From NCBI GenBank assembly GCA_946479745.1, contig CAMLGZ010000007.1, positions 70,142-134,141 on the forward strand: DNA of 64,000 nucleotides, in the 5' to 3' direction. Positions 45,258 to 54,544 of the stretch are shown here, piece after piece. Numbering within the stretch: position 1 is the first letter of the stretch; the number at the start of each line of letters is the position of its first letter. A program made the translations under genes and the position numbers. This DNA is from an uncultured Pseudoxanthomonas sp. GTDB lineage: Bacteria; Pseudomonadota; Gammaproteobacteria; Xanthomonadales; Xanthomonadaceae. The notes beneath the pieces are model-generated. The model saw only the letters and a program-made list of their open reading frames with translations, was not told the DNA's origin and did not search any database.

Positions 45258-47327
45258 TCATAGCTGCGCCGCCAGCGCCGGATCGACCGCCACGTACGGC
45301 GTTTCGCGATCGCTGCGTTGCGGATTGGCGCGGGCCTTGCGCACAGCGCCGACCGCGTAGAACAGCACGCTGAACACCACGAACAGGAACAAGGCGGTCA
45401 AGCCGGTGTTGACGTAACTGTTGAACGCGATCTGCTGCATCTGCTCGATGCTCTTGGCCGGGGCCACGATCTCGCCGGCGGCGATGCCGGTGCGGTATTT
45501 CGCGGCCTGCGCAAGGAAACCGACTGCAGGGTTGGAATCGAAAATCTTGATGAAGCCTGCAGTGACCGTACAGATCAGCAGCCACGTTGCCGGCAGGATC
45601 GTCACCCACGCGTAGCGGTCGCGTTTCATCTTGAACAGCACCACCGTGCACATCATCAAGGCGATGCCGGCCAGCATCTGGTTGGCGATGCCGAACAGCG
45701 GCCACAAGGTGTTGATGCCGCCCAGCGGATCGACCACGCCCTGGTACAGGAAATAACCCCACAACGCCACGCAGCCCGCGGTGGCTACTACGTTCGCTCC
45801 CCACGATTCGGTGCGGCGCAGTCCCGAATGGAAGGTACCCAGCAGATCTTGCAGCATGAAGCGTCCGGCGCGTGTGCCGGCATCCACCGCAGTCAGAATG
45901 AACAGCGCTTCGAACAGGATGGCGAAGTGGTACCAGAACGCCATGGAGTTGGCGCTCGGCATCACGTTGTGCAGGATGTGGGCGATACCGACAGCCAGCG
46001 TCGGTGCGCCGCCGGCGCGCGAAAGAATGGTCTTCTCGCCGATGTCGGTCGCCGTGGCGGTCAGCATGTCCGGGGTCACGGTGAAGCCCCATTCGCTGAT
46101 CTTGGCCGCCGCCGAAATCGCGTCGGTGCCGATGGCCGCGGCGGGGCTGTTCATGGCGAAGTACACGCCCGGTTCGATCACCGATGCGGCCACCAGGGCC
46201 ATGATCGCCACGAACGATTCCATCAGCATGCCGCCGTAGCCGATGTAGCGCATATGGCCTTCGCTGGCCAGCAGCTTGGGCGTGGTGCCCGAGGAAATCA
46301 GCGCGTGGAAGCCGGAAACAGCGCCGCAGGCGATGGTGATGAAAAGGAACGGGAACAGGCCGCCTTTCCACACCGGGCCGGTGCCGTCGGTGAACTGGGT
46401 CAGCGCAGGCATCTTCAATTCCGGCATCACGATCACGATGCCGATGGCCAGGGCGATGATGGTGCCGATCTTCAGGAAGGTGGACAGATAATCGCGCGGC
46501 GCCAGGATCAGCCAGACCGGCAGCACCGCGGCGACGAAGCCGTAGCCGACCAGCATCCAGGTGATCTGCGTACCGGTGAAGGTGAACGCCGGCCCCCAGG
46601 TCGGATGCGCGCCGACTTTGCCGCCCAGCCAGATCGAGAACAGCAGCAGTGCGATGCCGACGACCGAGATTTCGCCGATCCTGCCGGGACGGATGTAGCG
46701 CATGTAGACGCCCATCAGCACCGCGATCGGGATCGTGGCCATCACCGTGAACATGCCCCACGGGCTCTCCGCCAGCGCCTTGACCACGATCATCGCCAGC
46801 ACCGCCAGGATGATGATCATGATCAGGAAGGCGCCGAACAGCGCGATGGTGCCGGGGATTTTCCCCATTTCCTCGCGCACCAGATCGCCCAGCGAGCGCG
46901 CATCGCGCCGGCTGGAGATGAACAGCACCATGAAGTCCTGCACCGCGCCGGCCAGCACCACGCCGGTGATCAGCCAGAGCATGCCGGGCAGGTAGCCCAT
47001 CTGCGCGGCCAGCACGGGGCCGACCAGCGGACCTGCGCCCGCGATGGCGGCGAAGTGGTGGCCGAACAGGACGTGTTTGTTGGTGGGTACGAAATCCAGC
47101 CCGTCGTTGCGCAGTACTGCAGGCGTAGCCCGCGTGGGGTCCAGTCCCATCACTTTTTCGGCGATGAACAGGCTGTAGTAGCGATAGGCGACCAGGTAGA
47201 TCGACACCGCCGCCACGACTATCCACAGCGCATTGATCTGCTCGCCGCGGTGCAGGGCGATGGTGCCCAGACAGAACGCGCCGAGCAGCGCCAGCGCGGC
47301 CCAGGCCAGTTTCGAGAAACCCTTCAT
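45258..47327 (-). CDS. cstA: carbon starvation protein CstA, pyruvate/peptide transporter
   Basis: A 689-residue membrane protein with about 16-18 helices. The N-terminal FGHHFAAIAGAGPLVGPVLAAQMGYLPGMLWLITG and GFHALISSGTTPKLLASEGHMRYIGYGGMLMES are highly conserved CstA signatures. E. coli homologues import pyruvate and also peptides under carbon limitation. The downstream ybdD-like gene forms the usual pair. A start at 47327 gives the conserved N terminus. Confidence 0.93.
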   Translation of the reverse strand: MKGFSKLAWAALALLGAFCLGTIALHRGEQINALWIVVAAVSIYLVAYRYYSLFIAEKVMGLDPTRATPAVLRNDGLDFVPTNKHVLFGHHFAAIAGAGPLVGPVLAAQMGYLPGMLWLITGVVLAGAVQDFMVLFISSRRDARSLGDLVREEMGKIPGTIALFGAFLIMIIILAVLAMIVVKALAESPWGMFTVMATIPIAVLMGVYMRYIRPGRIGEISVVGIALLLFSIWLGGKVGAHPTWGPAFTFTGTQITWMLVGYGFVAAVLPVWLILAPRDYLSTFLKIGTIIALAIGIVIVMPELKMPALTQFTDGTGPVWKGGLFPFLFITIACGAVSGFHALISSGTTPKLLASEGHMRYIGYGGMLMESFVAIMALVAASVIEPGVYFAMNSPAAAIGTDAISAAAKISEWGFTVTPDMLTATATDIGEKTILSRAGGAPTLAVGIAHILHNVMPSANSMAFWYHFAILFEALFILTAVDAGTRAGRFMLQDLLGTFHSGLRRTESWGANVVATAGCVALWGYFLYQGVVDPLGGINTLWPLFGIANQMLAGIALMMCTVVLFKMKRDRYAWVTILPATWLLICTVTAGFIKIFDSNPAVGFLAQAAKYRTGIAAGEIVAPAKSIEQMQQIAFNSYVNTGLTALFLFVVFSVLFYAVGAVRKARANPQRSDRETPYVAVDPALAAQL

Positions 47328-47487
47328 GCGAACCCCTCCGGTGAACTCGGGTTAGGGTCCTCCCATGCGGGGGAGGGGTCAATGCGTAAGGTTGGATTCG
47401 ACCTGCGACTTTGGTCTTAATGCATGCGATATCCGATTGTGCGATGCGGCAGCCAGCGTGATATCGGCTTTTGAAGCGCCGGGACCC

Positions 47488-47559
47488 TTGTAGGAGCGGG
47501 CCCTGCCCGCGACGGGCTTTATCGGTAATGCCTGTCGCGGGCAGGGCGCGCTCCTACAA
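47488..47559. repeat. extragenic inverted repeat, TTGTAGGAGCGGGCCCTGCC family
   Basis: TTGTAGGAGCGGGCCCTGCC and on (47488-47515) faces CCTGTCGCGGGCAGGGCGCG... ending CTCCTACAA (to 47559). It is a variant of the GTAGGAGCGACGT repeats, sharing the outer arm but with another inner stem. It lies just downstream of corA (end 47572) and upstream of cstA. Confidence 0.75.
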
Positions 47560-47571
47560 ATGCAAATGCCG

Positions 47572-48573
47572 TCAGAGCCACTTGGCGCGTTTGAACAGCC
47601 AGTACAGGGTGCCGCAGACCAGCGCCACGCCGCCGATCAGGACCGGGTAGGCATAGGCCTTGTCGATTTCCGGCATGTTGTGGAAATTCATTCCGTACCA
47701 GCTGGTGATCAAAGTCGGCGCGGCCAGCAGCGCCGCCCAGGCGCCCAGGCGCTTCACCACTTCGCCCTGGCCCAGCGTGACCAGCGACAGATTGACGCTC
47801 AGCGCGGTGGTCAGCATTTCGCGCAACGTGTCCAGCGATTCGTTGACGCGCAGCGCATGGTCGTAGACGTCGCGGAAATACAGGCGGACTTCTTCGGGAA
47901 TCAACGCGCTTTGAGTGCGGCTGAGCTGCGCCAGCACATCCTGCAGCGGGCCGACCGCCAGGCGCATCTTGCTCAGCTCGCGTTTCAGTTCGTACAGGCG
48001 CACCACGGTGTCGCGGCTATAGGTATCGGCGAAGATCGCCTGCTCCAGCGAATCGGCGGTGTCGCGGAATTCGTCGATGATGGGCCGGTAGTTGTCGACG
48101 ATGAAATCCATCACCGCATACAGGCCGTACGAGGGTCCCAACACCAGCAGATCCGGTTCGCGCTCCACGCGTTCACGCACGGGCGCGTACGAAAGCGAAG
48201 CGCCATGACGCACGGTGATCAGGTACCGTGGGCCGACGAACAGATGCGTTTCGCCGTACACGATCTTCTCATTGATGACCTGCGCGGTGTGGGTGACCGC
48301 GAACATCGAGTTGCCGTAGGCTTCCAGCTTCGGGCGCTGATGGGCGTTCTGCGCGTCTTCGACGGCCAGATCGTGCAGACAGAATTCTTCCTGCAGCTTT
48401 TCCAGGATCTCATCGGCCGGCTCATACAGGCCTACCCAGACGAAACTGCCGTCGTCCTGCGCCAGGACATCGCTGATGGCGTCCAGGGTGATGTCGTGGC
48501 GCTTGCCGTCCTTGTCGTAGACGACGCAATTGATGACGCAGGAGGGCAGCACGGGCTTGTTGATATCGTTCAT
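47572..48573 (-). CDS. corA: CorA-family magnesium/cobalt channel
   Basis: A 333-residue protein. The large cytosolic domain is followed by two C-terminal helices; the selectivity motif Gly-Met-Asn is in SWYGMNFHNMPE between them. The C terminus ends with a basic KRAKWL. The start at 48573 (MNDINKPVL) is preferred over 48609 because the upstream 12 residues are Arg/Pro-rich and unlike the family. Homologues of this length transport Mg2+, Co2+ or Zn2+. Confidence 0.92.
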   Translation of the reverse strand: MNDINKPVLPSCVINCVVYDKDGKRHDITLDAISDVLAQDDGSFVWVGLYEPADEILEKLQEEFCLHDLAVEDAQNAHQRPKLEAYGNSMFAVTHTAQVINEKIVYGETHLFVGPRYLITVRHGASLSYAPVRERVEREPDLLVLGPSYGLYAVMDFIVDNYRPIIDEFRDTADSLEQAIFADTYSRDTVVRLYELKRELSKMRLAVGPLQDVLAQLSRTQSALIPEEVRLYFRDVYDHALRVNESLDTLREMLTTALSVNLSLVTLGQGEVVKRLGAWAALLAAPTLITSWYGMNFHNMPEIDKAYAYPVLIGGVALVCGTLYWLFKRAKWL

Positions 48574-48613
48574 GGTGCGAATCGTGCGCCACCCAGGGCG
48601 GCGCGGCAAGCGC

Positions 48614-48704
48614 GTAGGAGCGGTGTAGGAGCGACGTGAGTCGCGATGGGATTGTTCCTGGCAATGGCTTCATCGCGACTCACGTCGCTCCTACACCGCT
48701 CCTG
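48614..48704. repeat. long GTAGGAGCG inverted repeat
   Basis: Left arm 48614-48648 (GTAGGAGCGGTGTAGGAGCG ...) and right arm 48671-48704 are inverted copies of about 34 bp, with the GTAGGAGCG unit used twice per arm. It fills the gap between the GH97 stop (48710) and the corA start. Confidence 0.8.
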
Positions 48705-48709
48705 TATGC

Positions 48710-50764
48710 CTACTGGGCGACGAAACGGATCGCCTGTCCGCCGCCGGGCGCCAGCCGCAGAGTCAGCGTATCGGCGCTGGTCACCTTGCGCTCTTCGATC
48801 ACGATGTCCTGCGGCGCGTGCTTCCAGTCAGCCTTCTCGCCGTCACGATAGATCTGGGCCGTATAGGTGCGGCCCGGGTCGAGGAACGACAGCGGCGCCT
48901 TCAACTCGCGGCCCTCTTCGTCGGATATCGAGCCCAGATACCAATTGTCGGAGTGGCGATCCTTGCGCACGATGGTCACGTAGTCGCCGACTTCGCCGTT
49001 CAATACGCGCGTGTCTTCCCAGTCCACCGGCACGTCCTCGATGAACTTGAACGGCTTGGGATTCTTTTCGTAGTTCTCCAGCAGATCGGCGGCCATCTGG
49101 ATGGGGCTGTAGATCACCACGTACAGCGCCAGTTGCTTTGCCCAGGTGGTGGCCACGCCGTCGGGCGCGCGGGTCTTCATGCCGAAGATGCCGGGCGTGT
49201 AGTCCATGGGGCCGGCTAGCAGGCGGGTGAACACCAGGTTGGCTTCATGCTCGGGCGGATTGCCGGGATCGCCCCAGGCGCTGAATTCCATGCCGCGAGC
49301 GCCTTCGCGGGAAATCCAATTGGGGTAGGTGCGGCGCAGGCCTGTGTCCTTGATGGGTTCGTGCGCATTGACGGCGATGTGGCGCTTGGCCGCTTCGGTC
49401 ACCACCTTCAGGTGATGCCGCGCCATGTCCTGACCTTCATGCCAGGCGTAGTGCAGCTTGCCGTCGGCGCCGATGACCTTGGCTTGCCCCGCATCGGCCA
49501 CGTAGCCGGTCTTGACCGCGTCGATACCCAGGCGCTGGTACAGATCGAAGCCCGCGCCCATCTGCGATTCGTAGTGCGCGGCGTTGCCGGAGGTTTCATG
49601 GTGGCCGATCAGGCGGACGTTCTTCGACTTCGCGTAGGCAGCCAGTTTTTCGATATCGAAATCAGGATACGGCTGGGTGAAGCTGAAGTCCTCGCCATTG
49701 CCGAACCAGTCGCCGTCCCAGCCCACGTTCCAGCCTTCCACCAGCACGCCACCAAGACCGTGTTTGGCGGCGAAGTCGATGTGCTTCATCACGTTTTCGT
49801 TGGTGGCGCCGTGCTTGGGGCCCGAAGCCCAGGTCTTCTTGTCCAGGTGCATTTCCCACCACACGCCGACGTACTTCATCGGCTTGATCCAGGAAACGTC
49901 GCCGAGCTTGTTGGGCTCATTGAGGTTGAGGATGAGGCTGGAAGTCACCAGACCGCCGGCATCGTCGGACAACTGCACCGTGCGCCATGGCGTGTTGAAA
50001 GGCGCGGTGCGGACCACTTTGCCGTCGCCGATGCCGTCGGTGAGCGTGGCGCGCAGCTTGCGGTTTTCCACCCGGGTGAGGTTCATGCCCGAATAGTCCA
50101 CCAGCGCCGCTTCGTGGATGGAGATATGCAGGCCATTGTCGGTGCGCAGGGTGATGGGCGTCTGCGCCTGGCCGACTTCCTGCAGCGGCGTGCGGTGGTA
50201 CAGGTATTCCTCGCGGTTCCATTCGCCGGCGGGAATCCACCAGGCGGTGGCGTTCTCGGCGATGTTGAATTCGGTCAGTTCCTCGCCGATCCGCACCTGC
50301 TTCAGCGCGGGCTGGTCCGGCAATTCGTAGCGGAAGCCCAGTCCGTCGTCGTACATGCGGAACAGCACGTCGAAGCTGCGCTTGGGCGCGACCTTCTCGG
50401 TGAGGGTCACGCGCAGTTCGTTGTAGTGGTTGCGGATGGTGCGACGCTCGCCCCAGGGTTGTTCCCAGGTCTCATCGAAGCTGCTGGTCTTGTGTCCGGC
50501 GATGGCCAGGTTGCGTTCGAACTTGGGCACGTCCAGGAAGATGAAACCCAGCCGCGACGGCGAAATCACCGCCTTGCCGTCGCGCAGCACGGCGTAGCTC
50601 GGGCGGCCATCCTTGTCGGTGGTCACTTCGACCGACAGGTTCCCGTCGGGCGATGCGATGCCCACCTTGGGCAGCGTCGCTGCGGGGGGCGGTGTGGTGA
50701 CTTGCGCGTTGGCGAGGGAGGCGGCGGTGAGGAGCGTGGTCATTGCGAGCAGGCGAAGGAGCAT
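48710..50764 (-). CDS. glycoside hydrolase family 97
   Basis: A 684-residue exported protein with signal peptide MLLRLLAMTTLLTAASLANAQ. An N-terminal beta-sandwich of about 270 residues (SPDGNLSVEVTTDKDGRPSY, NHYNELRVTLTE) precedes a TIM barrel with GVLVEGWNVGWDGDW, LIGHHETSGNAAHYE and YPNWISREGARGMEF, typical GH97 segments. Family members are calcium-dependent alpha-glucosidases or alpha-galactosidases; which applies cannot be told. The start at 50764 places the signal peptide correctly; an in-frame ATG at 50797 would add charged residues. Confidence 0.9.
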   Translation of the reverse strand: MLLRLLAMTTLLTAASLANAQVTTPPPAATLPKVGIASPDGNLSVEVTTDKDGRPSYAVLRDGKAVISPSRLGFIFLDVPKFERNLAIAGHKTSSFDETWEQPWGERRTIRNHYNELRVTLTEKVAPKRSFDVLFRMYDDGLGFRYELPDQPALKQVRIGEELTEFNIAENATAWWIPAGEWNREEYLYHRTPLQEVGQAQTPITLRTDNGLHISIHEAALVDYSGMNLTRVENRKLRATLTDGIGDGKVVRTAPFNTPWRTVQLSDDAGGLVTSSLILNLNEPNKLGDVSWIKPMKYVGVWWEMHLDKKTWASGPKHGATNENVMKHIDFAAKHGLGGVLVEGWNVGWDGDWFGNGEDFSFTQPYPDFDIEKLAAYAKSKNVRLIGHHETSGNAAHYESQMGAGFDLYQRLGIDAVKTGYVADAGQAKVIGADGKLHYAWHEGQDMARHHLKVVTEAAKRHIAVNAHEPIKDTGLRRTYPNWISREGARGMEFSAWGDPGNPPEHEANLVFTRLLAGPMDYTPGIFGMKTRAPDGVATTWAKQLALYVVIYSPIQMAADLLENYEKNPKPFKFIEDVPVDWEDTRVLNGEVGDYVTIVRKDRHSDNWYLGSISDEEGRELKAPLSFLDPGRTYTAQIYRDGEKADWKHAPQDIVIEERKVTSADTLTLRLAPGGGQAIRFVAQ

Positions 50765-50812
50765 GCGGGCTTCCGGATGGCGGACAACAGGCCGCATCCT
50801 GCGCCAGCCCCG

Positions 50813-52009
50813 TCAGCGCAACAAGCTGCGCTGCGGGAAGAATACGTATGCAAGAGCCGCATGCACCGGTAGCAGCAAAGCTACCCAGCTCTGGTTGTAC
50901 TGCGGGGCGAGCGGCAGCCAGTGCAGGATCCATGCGATCGCTGCGAGACCCGCGACGATCGCCAGCAGCCAGCGGAACCATGCGGAAGGCGCGCGTTTGC
51001 GCAGCAGCGCAATCGCGCCGGGGATCAGCAGCAGGCACAGCGGATTGAACAACAGCAGATTTCGATTGGCCCAGGCGGCCTGGTGTTCGGTGAAGCCCCA
51101 CAGAAACACCAGCATTGCGCCGGCGATTCCGCACAGCAGCCACAGCGGCAACGCCAATGCGGCGATCAAGCGCGGCTTGCGTGGGGCGATCAGCACGATC
51201 GCGGCCGCCGCAATCAGGCCAGCCAACAACCACGGCCACCAGCGACGCGGTCGTTCCGGCGGTTCGGGCGCGATGCGATGCGGCGCCAGCACCTGCTCGG
51301 CCTGCACCAGCGGTCGTCCCGCCGCGTTCTTCGCCTCGCGCAGGCTGTCGGCCAGACGCATGGGCACGTAGGCTTCTTCCCAGCGCGACATCGGCACGTC
51401 GGCGTAGGGACCCAGGCCGATGTCGAAACCCAGCCACATCCACGGCACCGGCGAGACCAGCCGCACCGCTTCGCTGCGGAAAGTATTGCCCCGCGAACGT
51501 CCGACCAGTTGCGGTTTCAGCGCCCCGCCCATCGCCTTGTCCAGCGCGTCGCGGACTTGGGTGGAGCAATTGGAAACGAAATAATCGTAGCGGTAGCGGG
51601 CGTTCTCGGGCTTGGCGCGTTCGGCCAGGGTGTCGGCCAGCGCCCGCGCCTGCTCCGGTGGCAGGTCCAGCCATTGCAGTTTCACGCCGCGCCCGACTTC
51701 ACGGTAGTAGGACAGATCCTGTTGCAGCGGCAGAGCGACCAGGTAGTACTGCATGTCGCCATGGGCGAAGCGGCCTACGAAGCCCGGCTCGCCCATGTCG
51801 AAGAAGCCGAAGTTGTACGAGGTCGCTTCGCCGGTCTGCGTATCCAGTACGACGATGGCGTCGTGGCCGAAGCGCTCGAAGAAGATTTCGCCGGGCTGCA
51901 TGGTCATCACGCCGATGCGTGGGGCGGGGGTTGGAGACGTTACGGCCCATGTGGGGAGTGCGAGAAAGAGAAGCAGCGTCAGCAGCAGGCATTTCCACGT
52001 CGCGAGCAT
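50813..52009 (-). CDS. DUF4105 membrane protein
   Basis: A 398-residue protein with a signal sequence (MLATWKCLLLTLLLFLALPTWA). The DUF4105 region has MQPGEIFFERFGHDAIVVLD, TSYNFGFFDMGEPGF and NCSTQVRDALDKA, with conserved Cys/His. Four to five transmembrane helices in the last 150 residues follow. DUF4105 resembles an NlpC/P60-like or lipid-modifying fold with Cys-His residues, but function is unproven. It starts at 52009; the open frame upstream runs through repeats. Confidence 0.75.
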   Translation of the reverse strand: MLATWKCLLLTLLLFLALPTWAVTSPTPAPRIGVMTMQPGEIFFERFGHDAIVVLDTQTGEATSYNFGFFDMGEPGFVGRFAHGDMQYYLVALPLQQDLSYYREVGRGVKLQWLDLPPEQARALADTLAERAKPENARYRYDYFVSNCSTQVRDALDKAMGGALKPQLVGRSRGNTFRSEAVRLVSPVPWMWLGFDIGLGPYADVPMSRWEEAYVPMRLADSLREAKNAAGRPLVQAEQVLAPHRIAPEPPERPRRWWPWLLAGLIAAAAIVLIAPRKPRLIAALALPLWLLCGIAGAMLVFLWGFTEHQAAWANRNLLLFNPLCLLLIPGAIALLRKRAPSAWFRWLLAIVAGLAAIAWILHWLPLAPQYNQSWVALLLPVHAALAYVFFPQRSLLR

Positions 52010-52025
52010 CGGGCCTTTTCCTATT

Positions 52026-52215
52026 CCGTCCGTGGTGGGCTTTCCTAAAAATCCGTTCGTGGTGAGCTTGTCGAACCACGCCGTTGGCGGACGGTTGGCA
52101 GTTCGCATGGTGCTCAGGCTTTTGCGCGAAGAGCGTGGTTCGACAAGCTCACCACGAACGGGTTCTGGGAAAAGCTCACCATTAACGGGTTCTAGGGCAA
52201 GGTCGCCACGAATGG
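52026..52215. repeat. CCGTTCGTGGTGAGC repeat cluster
   Basis: A perfect 28-bp inverted repeat (52053-52080 and 52134-52161) plus degenerate arms at 52026-52040 and 52172-52215. It fills most of the 232-nt gap between the DUF4105 and corC genes; the same family as at 42568. Confidence 0.85.
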
Positions 52216-52241
52216 AAGCGATGGCCGAGTCCGCATGCGAC

Positions 52242-53114
52242 TCAACCATCCGACAGCACGCCGACATGGAACGCGTGCACCCGGCGCGCATCGGCCTTGG
52301 CTACGCGGAACTCGAAACGCCCCAAGGTCAGTTCCTCATCGGTATCAGGCAAGTGGCCGATGGCGGCGGTGACCAGACCGCCGACGGTGTCGTATTCGTC
52401 GTCGGGGAAATCGGCGCCGAAGCGTTCGTTGAAGTCGGAGATAGGGGTCAGCGCATCCACCACATACTGGCCATCGGCATGCGCGGCGATCTGGTCGGCG
52501 CCTTCTTCAGCGTCGTCGTGCTCGTCGTCGATCTCGCCGACGATCTGTTCCAGCACGTCCTCGATGGTCACCAGGCCGGCGACGCCGCCGTACTCGTCCA
52601 CCACGATCGCCATGTGGTTGCGCGACAGGCGGAATTCCTTCAGCAGCAGGTTGAGCTTCTTGGATTCGGGGATCAATACCGCCGGGCGCAGCAGTTCGCG
52701 CACGTTGCCGGGGCCGTTGTCGGCCACCACACCGCGCAGCAGATCCTTGGCCAGCAGGATGCCCAGGATCTCGTCCTTGTTTTCGCCATGCACGGGGAAA
52801 CGCGAATGCCCGGATTCCACCACTTCCTTCATCAGGTCCAGGAATCGGGAGGCAATGGGCAAGGACACCATTTGCGAGCGCGAGACCATGACGTCGCCGA
52901 CGGTCAGGTCGGCCACCGCGATGGCGCCCTCCATCATGCGCAGCGTGTCGCTGGCGATCAGCCCGTCGCTCTGCGCATCGCGCAGCAGCGCGACCAGGTC
53001 GTCGCGTGAGGAAGGTTCGCCGGAGAACGCAGAACTGATGCGGTCCAGCCAGGAGCGCCGTTTCTCCGGTTTTTCGGAGGCTTCCGGCGCGGGAATACTG
53101 TCGTCTTCTGACAT
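52242..53114 (-). CDS. corC: CorC/HlyC-family CBS-domain protein
   Basis: A 290-residue cytosolic protein. Two CBS domains (VGDVMVSRSQMVSLP to about residue 130 and LLRPAVLIPESKKLNLLL with HMAIVVDEYGGVAGLVTIEDVLEQIVGEI) are followed by a CorC transporter-associated domain (FNERFGADFPDDEYDTVGGLV). CorC/YbeX is linked to Mg/Co efflux and to ribosome maturation. It follows phoH and ybeY as in many proteobacteria, with one extra gene in between. Confidence 0.92.
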   Translation of the reverse strand: MSEDDSIPAPEASEKPEKRRSWLDRISSAFSGEPSSRDDLVALLRDAQSDGLIASDTLRMMEGAIAVADLTVGDVMVSRSQMVSLPIASRFLDLMKEVVESGHSRFPVHGENKDEILGILLAKDLLRGVVADNGPGNVRELLRPAVLIPESKKLNLLLKEFRLSRNHMAIVVDEYGGVAGLVTIEDVLEQIVGEIDDEHDDAEEGADQIAAHADGQYVVDALTPISDFNERFGADFPDDEYDTVGGLVTAAIGHLPDTDEELTLGRFEFRVAKADARRVHAFHVGVLSDG

Positions 53115-53206
53115 TGGGTGGGTAGCGGGCAGCCCGGGGAGGGGCGACGGCGGCAGTCTATCAGGATGACAGGGACGGATTTTCATCCTGGCTGGAGGGA
53201 GCATCT

Positions 53207-53280
53207 GTGGGAGCGCCGTCCCGGCGCGAGCTCTTCGCCACAAATTCAGAGCAAAGCCCGCGCCGGGACGGCGCTCCCAC
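53207..53280. repeat. extragenic inverted repeat GTGGGAGCGCCGTCCCGGCG
   Basis: Two perfect 22-bp arms (53207-53228 and 53259-53280) with a 30-nt spacer. The right arm overlaps the 3' end of the next gene (stop at 53246), which therefore encodes its last residues from repeat sequence. A lone half-arm of the family is at 61891-61911. Confidence 0.85.
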
Positions 53281-53875
53281 GGGCTTCGCGGGCTTGCTGG
53301 GGAGCTACGGCGTCCGCGGCAGGCACAGGCTCCGGATCCTCCGCTCGATCCAGGCTGTAGCTGCAGCCCACCAACGTTTTGCCAGGGTGCGAGGCGACAT
53401 TGGAAACGTTGAGCACCGCCGACTTGATGTAGACCGTGCCGGTGGCTTCGTCGCGGTCTTCGGTACTGCTCACTTCCTTGCCGAACATGGCCTTGGCCGG
53501 CGTATCGATGGCCGTTTCCAGCTCCAGCTGTTTTGCCAGCGGACGCGGATCGGGCAGGTCGAGGATGGCGATGATGCTGTCGCCGGTGAAGGCGATGTGG
53601 TCGGTGTTGTGGCCGAACACGCTGATCGGCTTGTTCAACACGAATTCGGTCATGAACAGGTTGGCTTGAGGCAGGGGTCGCCAACCGAGCGCCACGGCTT
53701 GCAGCGGGTCGGCCAGCGCGGGCGCCAGGTAGTGGAAGTCAGCCAGCGCCTGCTTGCACTGGATCAGTGCGGCAAGATCGATGCGGGCGGCGTCCAGTTT
53801 TTCTTCCGCGGCTGCGGTTTGGGCGACGAGAGGGAGCGGCAGCAACAGCGCCAAGGCAAAAAACAAACAGCGCAT
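53246..53875 (-). CDS. exported protein of unknown function between ybeY and corC
   Basis: A 209-residue protein with signal peptide MRCLFFALALLLPLPLVAQ. No family was recognised. It contains one Cys in ALIQCKQALADFHYL and another in KTLVGCSYSLD, which could form a disulfide. It ends with an Ala/Arg-rich tail (PQQAREARGSAVPARALL) whose codons come from a repeat element, so the original C terminus may have been shorter. It starts 1 nt after the ybeY stop and is surely co-transcribed with the phoH-ybeY-corC genes. Confidence 0.65.
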   Translation of the reverse strand: MRCLFFALALLLPLPLVAQTAAAEEKLDAARIDLAALIQCKQALADFHYLAPALADPLQAVALGWRPLPQANLFMTEFVLNKPISVFGHNTDHIAFTGDSIIAILDLPDPRPLAKQLELETAIDTPAKAMFGKEVSSTEDRDEATGTVYIKSAVLNVSNVASHPGKTLVGCSYSLDRAEDPEPVPAADAVAPQQAREARGSAVPARALL

Positions 53876-53876
53876 G

Positions 53877-54368
53877 CTAGTCCTCGAATGCGTAAGGGTC
53901 GTCGATACCGAGTTCGGCCAGGATCTGCCGTTCCAGCTGTTCCATCGCTTCGGCCTCGCGGTCGTCTTCGTGGTTCCAGCCCAGCAGGTGCAAGGCGCCG
54001 TGCACGGTCAGGTGCGCGTAGTGCGCGGCCAGCGGCTTTTTCTGTTCCTTAGCTTCGCGCGCCACCACCGGGGCGCAGATCACCAGATCGCCCAGCAGCG
54101 GCATCTTCACGCCCTTGGGCATTTTCACGCCTTCGGCCATCTCGGCCGGGAAGCTGAGCACGTTGGTGGCGTAGTCCTTGCCGCGATAGTGCCGGTTGAG
54201 CGCGCGTCCTTCCTTGGTGTCGACGATGCGCACCGCCAGATCGGCTTCGCGGATGCGGCCGTGCAGCGCTGCGGCGACCCAGCGGCGGAAACTGACCGAT
54301 GAAGGCAGCCCGGCGCGGGGCAGGGCGTAGCTGACCGAGACTTCGAGGATGACGGGGCCTTGGGTCAT
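53877..54368 (-). CDS. ybeY: endoribonuclease YbeY
   Basis: A 163-residue zinc-dependent RNase for 16S rRNA 3'-end maturation and ribosome quality control. The metal site [11 protein letters not shown] gives His123, His127 and His133 (H-x3-H-x5-H). [16 protein letters not shown] and [12 protein letters not shown] are also conserved. The start at 54368 (MTQGPV) is preferred over an upstream in-frame ATG that would take in repeat sequence. It is separated from phoH by 176 nt holding a repeat element. Confidence 0.95.
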   Translation of the reverse strand: MTQGPVILEVSVSYALPRAGLPSSVSFRRWVAAALHGRIREADLAVRIVDTKEGRALNRHYRGKDYATNVLSFPAEMAEGVKMPKGVKMPLLGDLVICAPVVAREAKEQKKPLAAHYAHLTVHGALHLLGWNHEDDREAEAMEQLERQILAELGIDDPYAFED

Positions 54369-54380
54369 TTTTCCCCCTCC

Positions 54381-54517
54381 GTCCTCCCAGCGAACGCTGG
54401 GATCCATTTTGATTTTGATCTTTGCATTGCTGGGTATCCGGCCTGGGGTCGAAAGTCAAAATGGATGACCAGCCATTCGGCTGTTGTGAAGCACCTCCAG
54501 CGTTCGCTGGGATGACG
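54381..54517. repeat. interrupted CCCAGCGAACGCTGGG element
   Basis: Left arm from 54381 with CCCAGC-GAAC-GCTGGG and ATCCATTTTGAT; right arm split by about 30 nt: CAAAATGGAT (54457-54466) and CCAGCGTTCGCTGGGATGAC (54497-54516). It lies between phoH and ybeY. Related to 14887-14999. Confidence 0.75.
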
Positions 54518-54544
54518 TCACATTTGGTGATGCTGCGGGGGAAA

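Noticed and set aside
45244..47382. A 712-codon open frame in another frame on the same strand as cstA
   Set aside because: Arg/Gly/His-rich translation with no helices; CstA in the overlapping frame is unmistakable.
54369..54407. Longer ybeY starting 13 codons upstream
   Set aside because: Those codons come from a repeat element and are absent from the family's normal N terminus.
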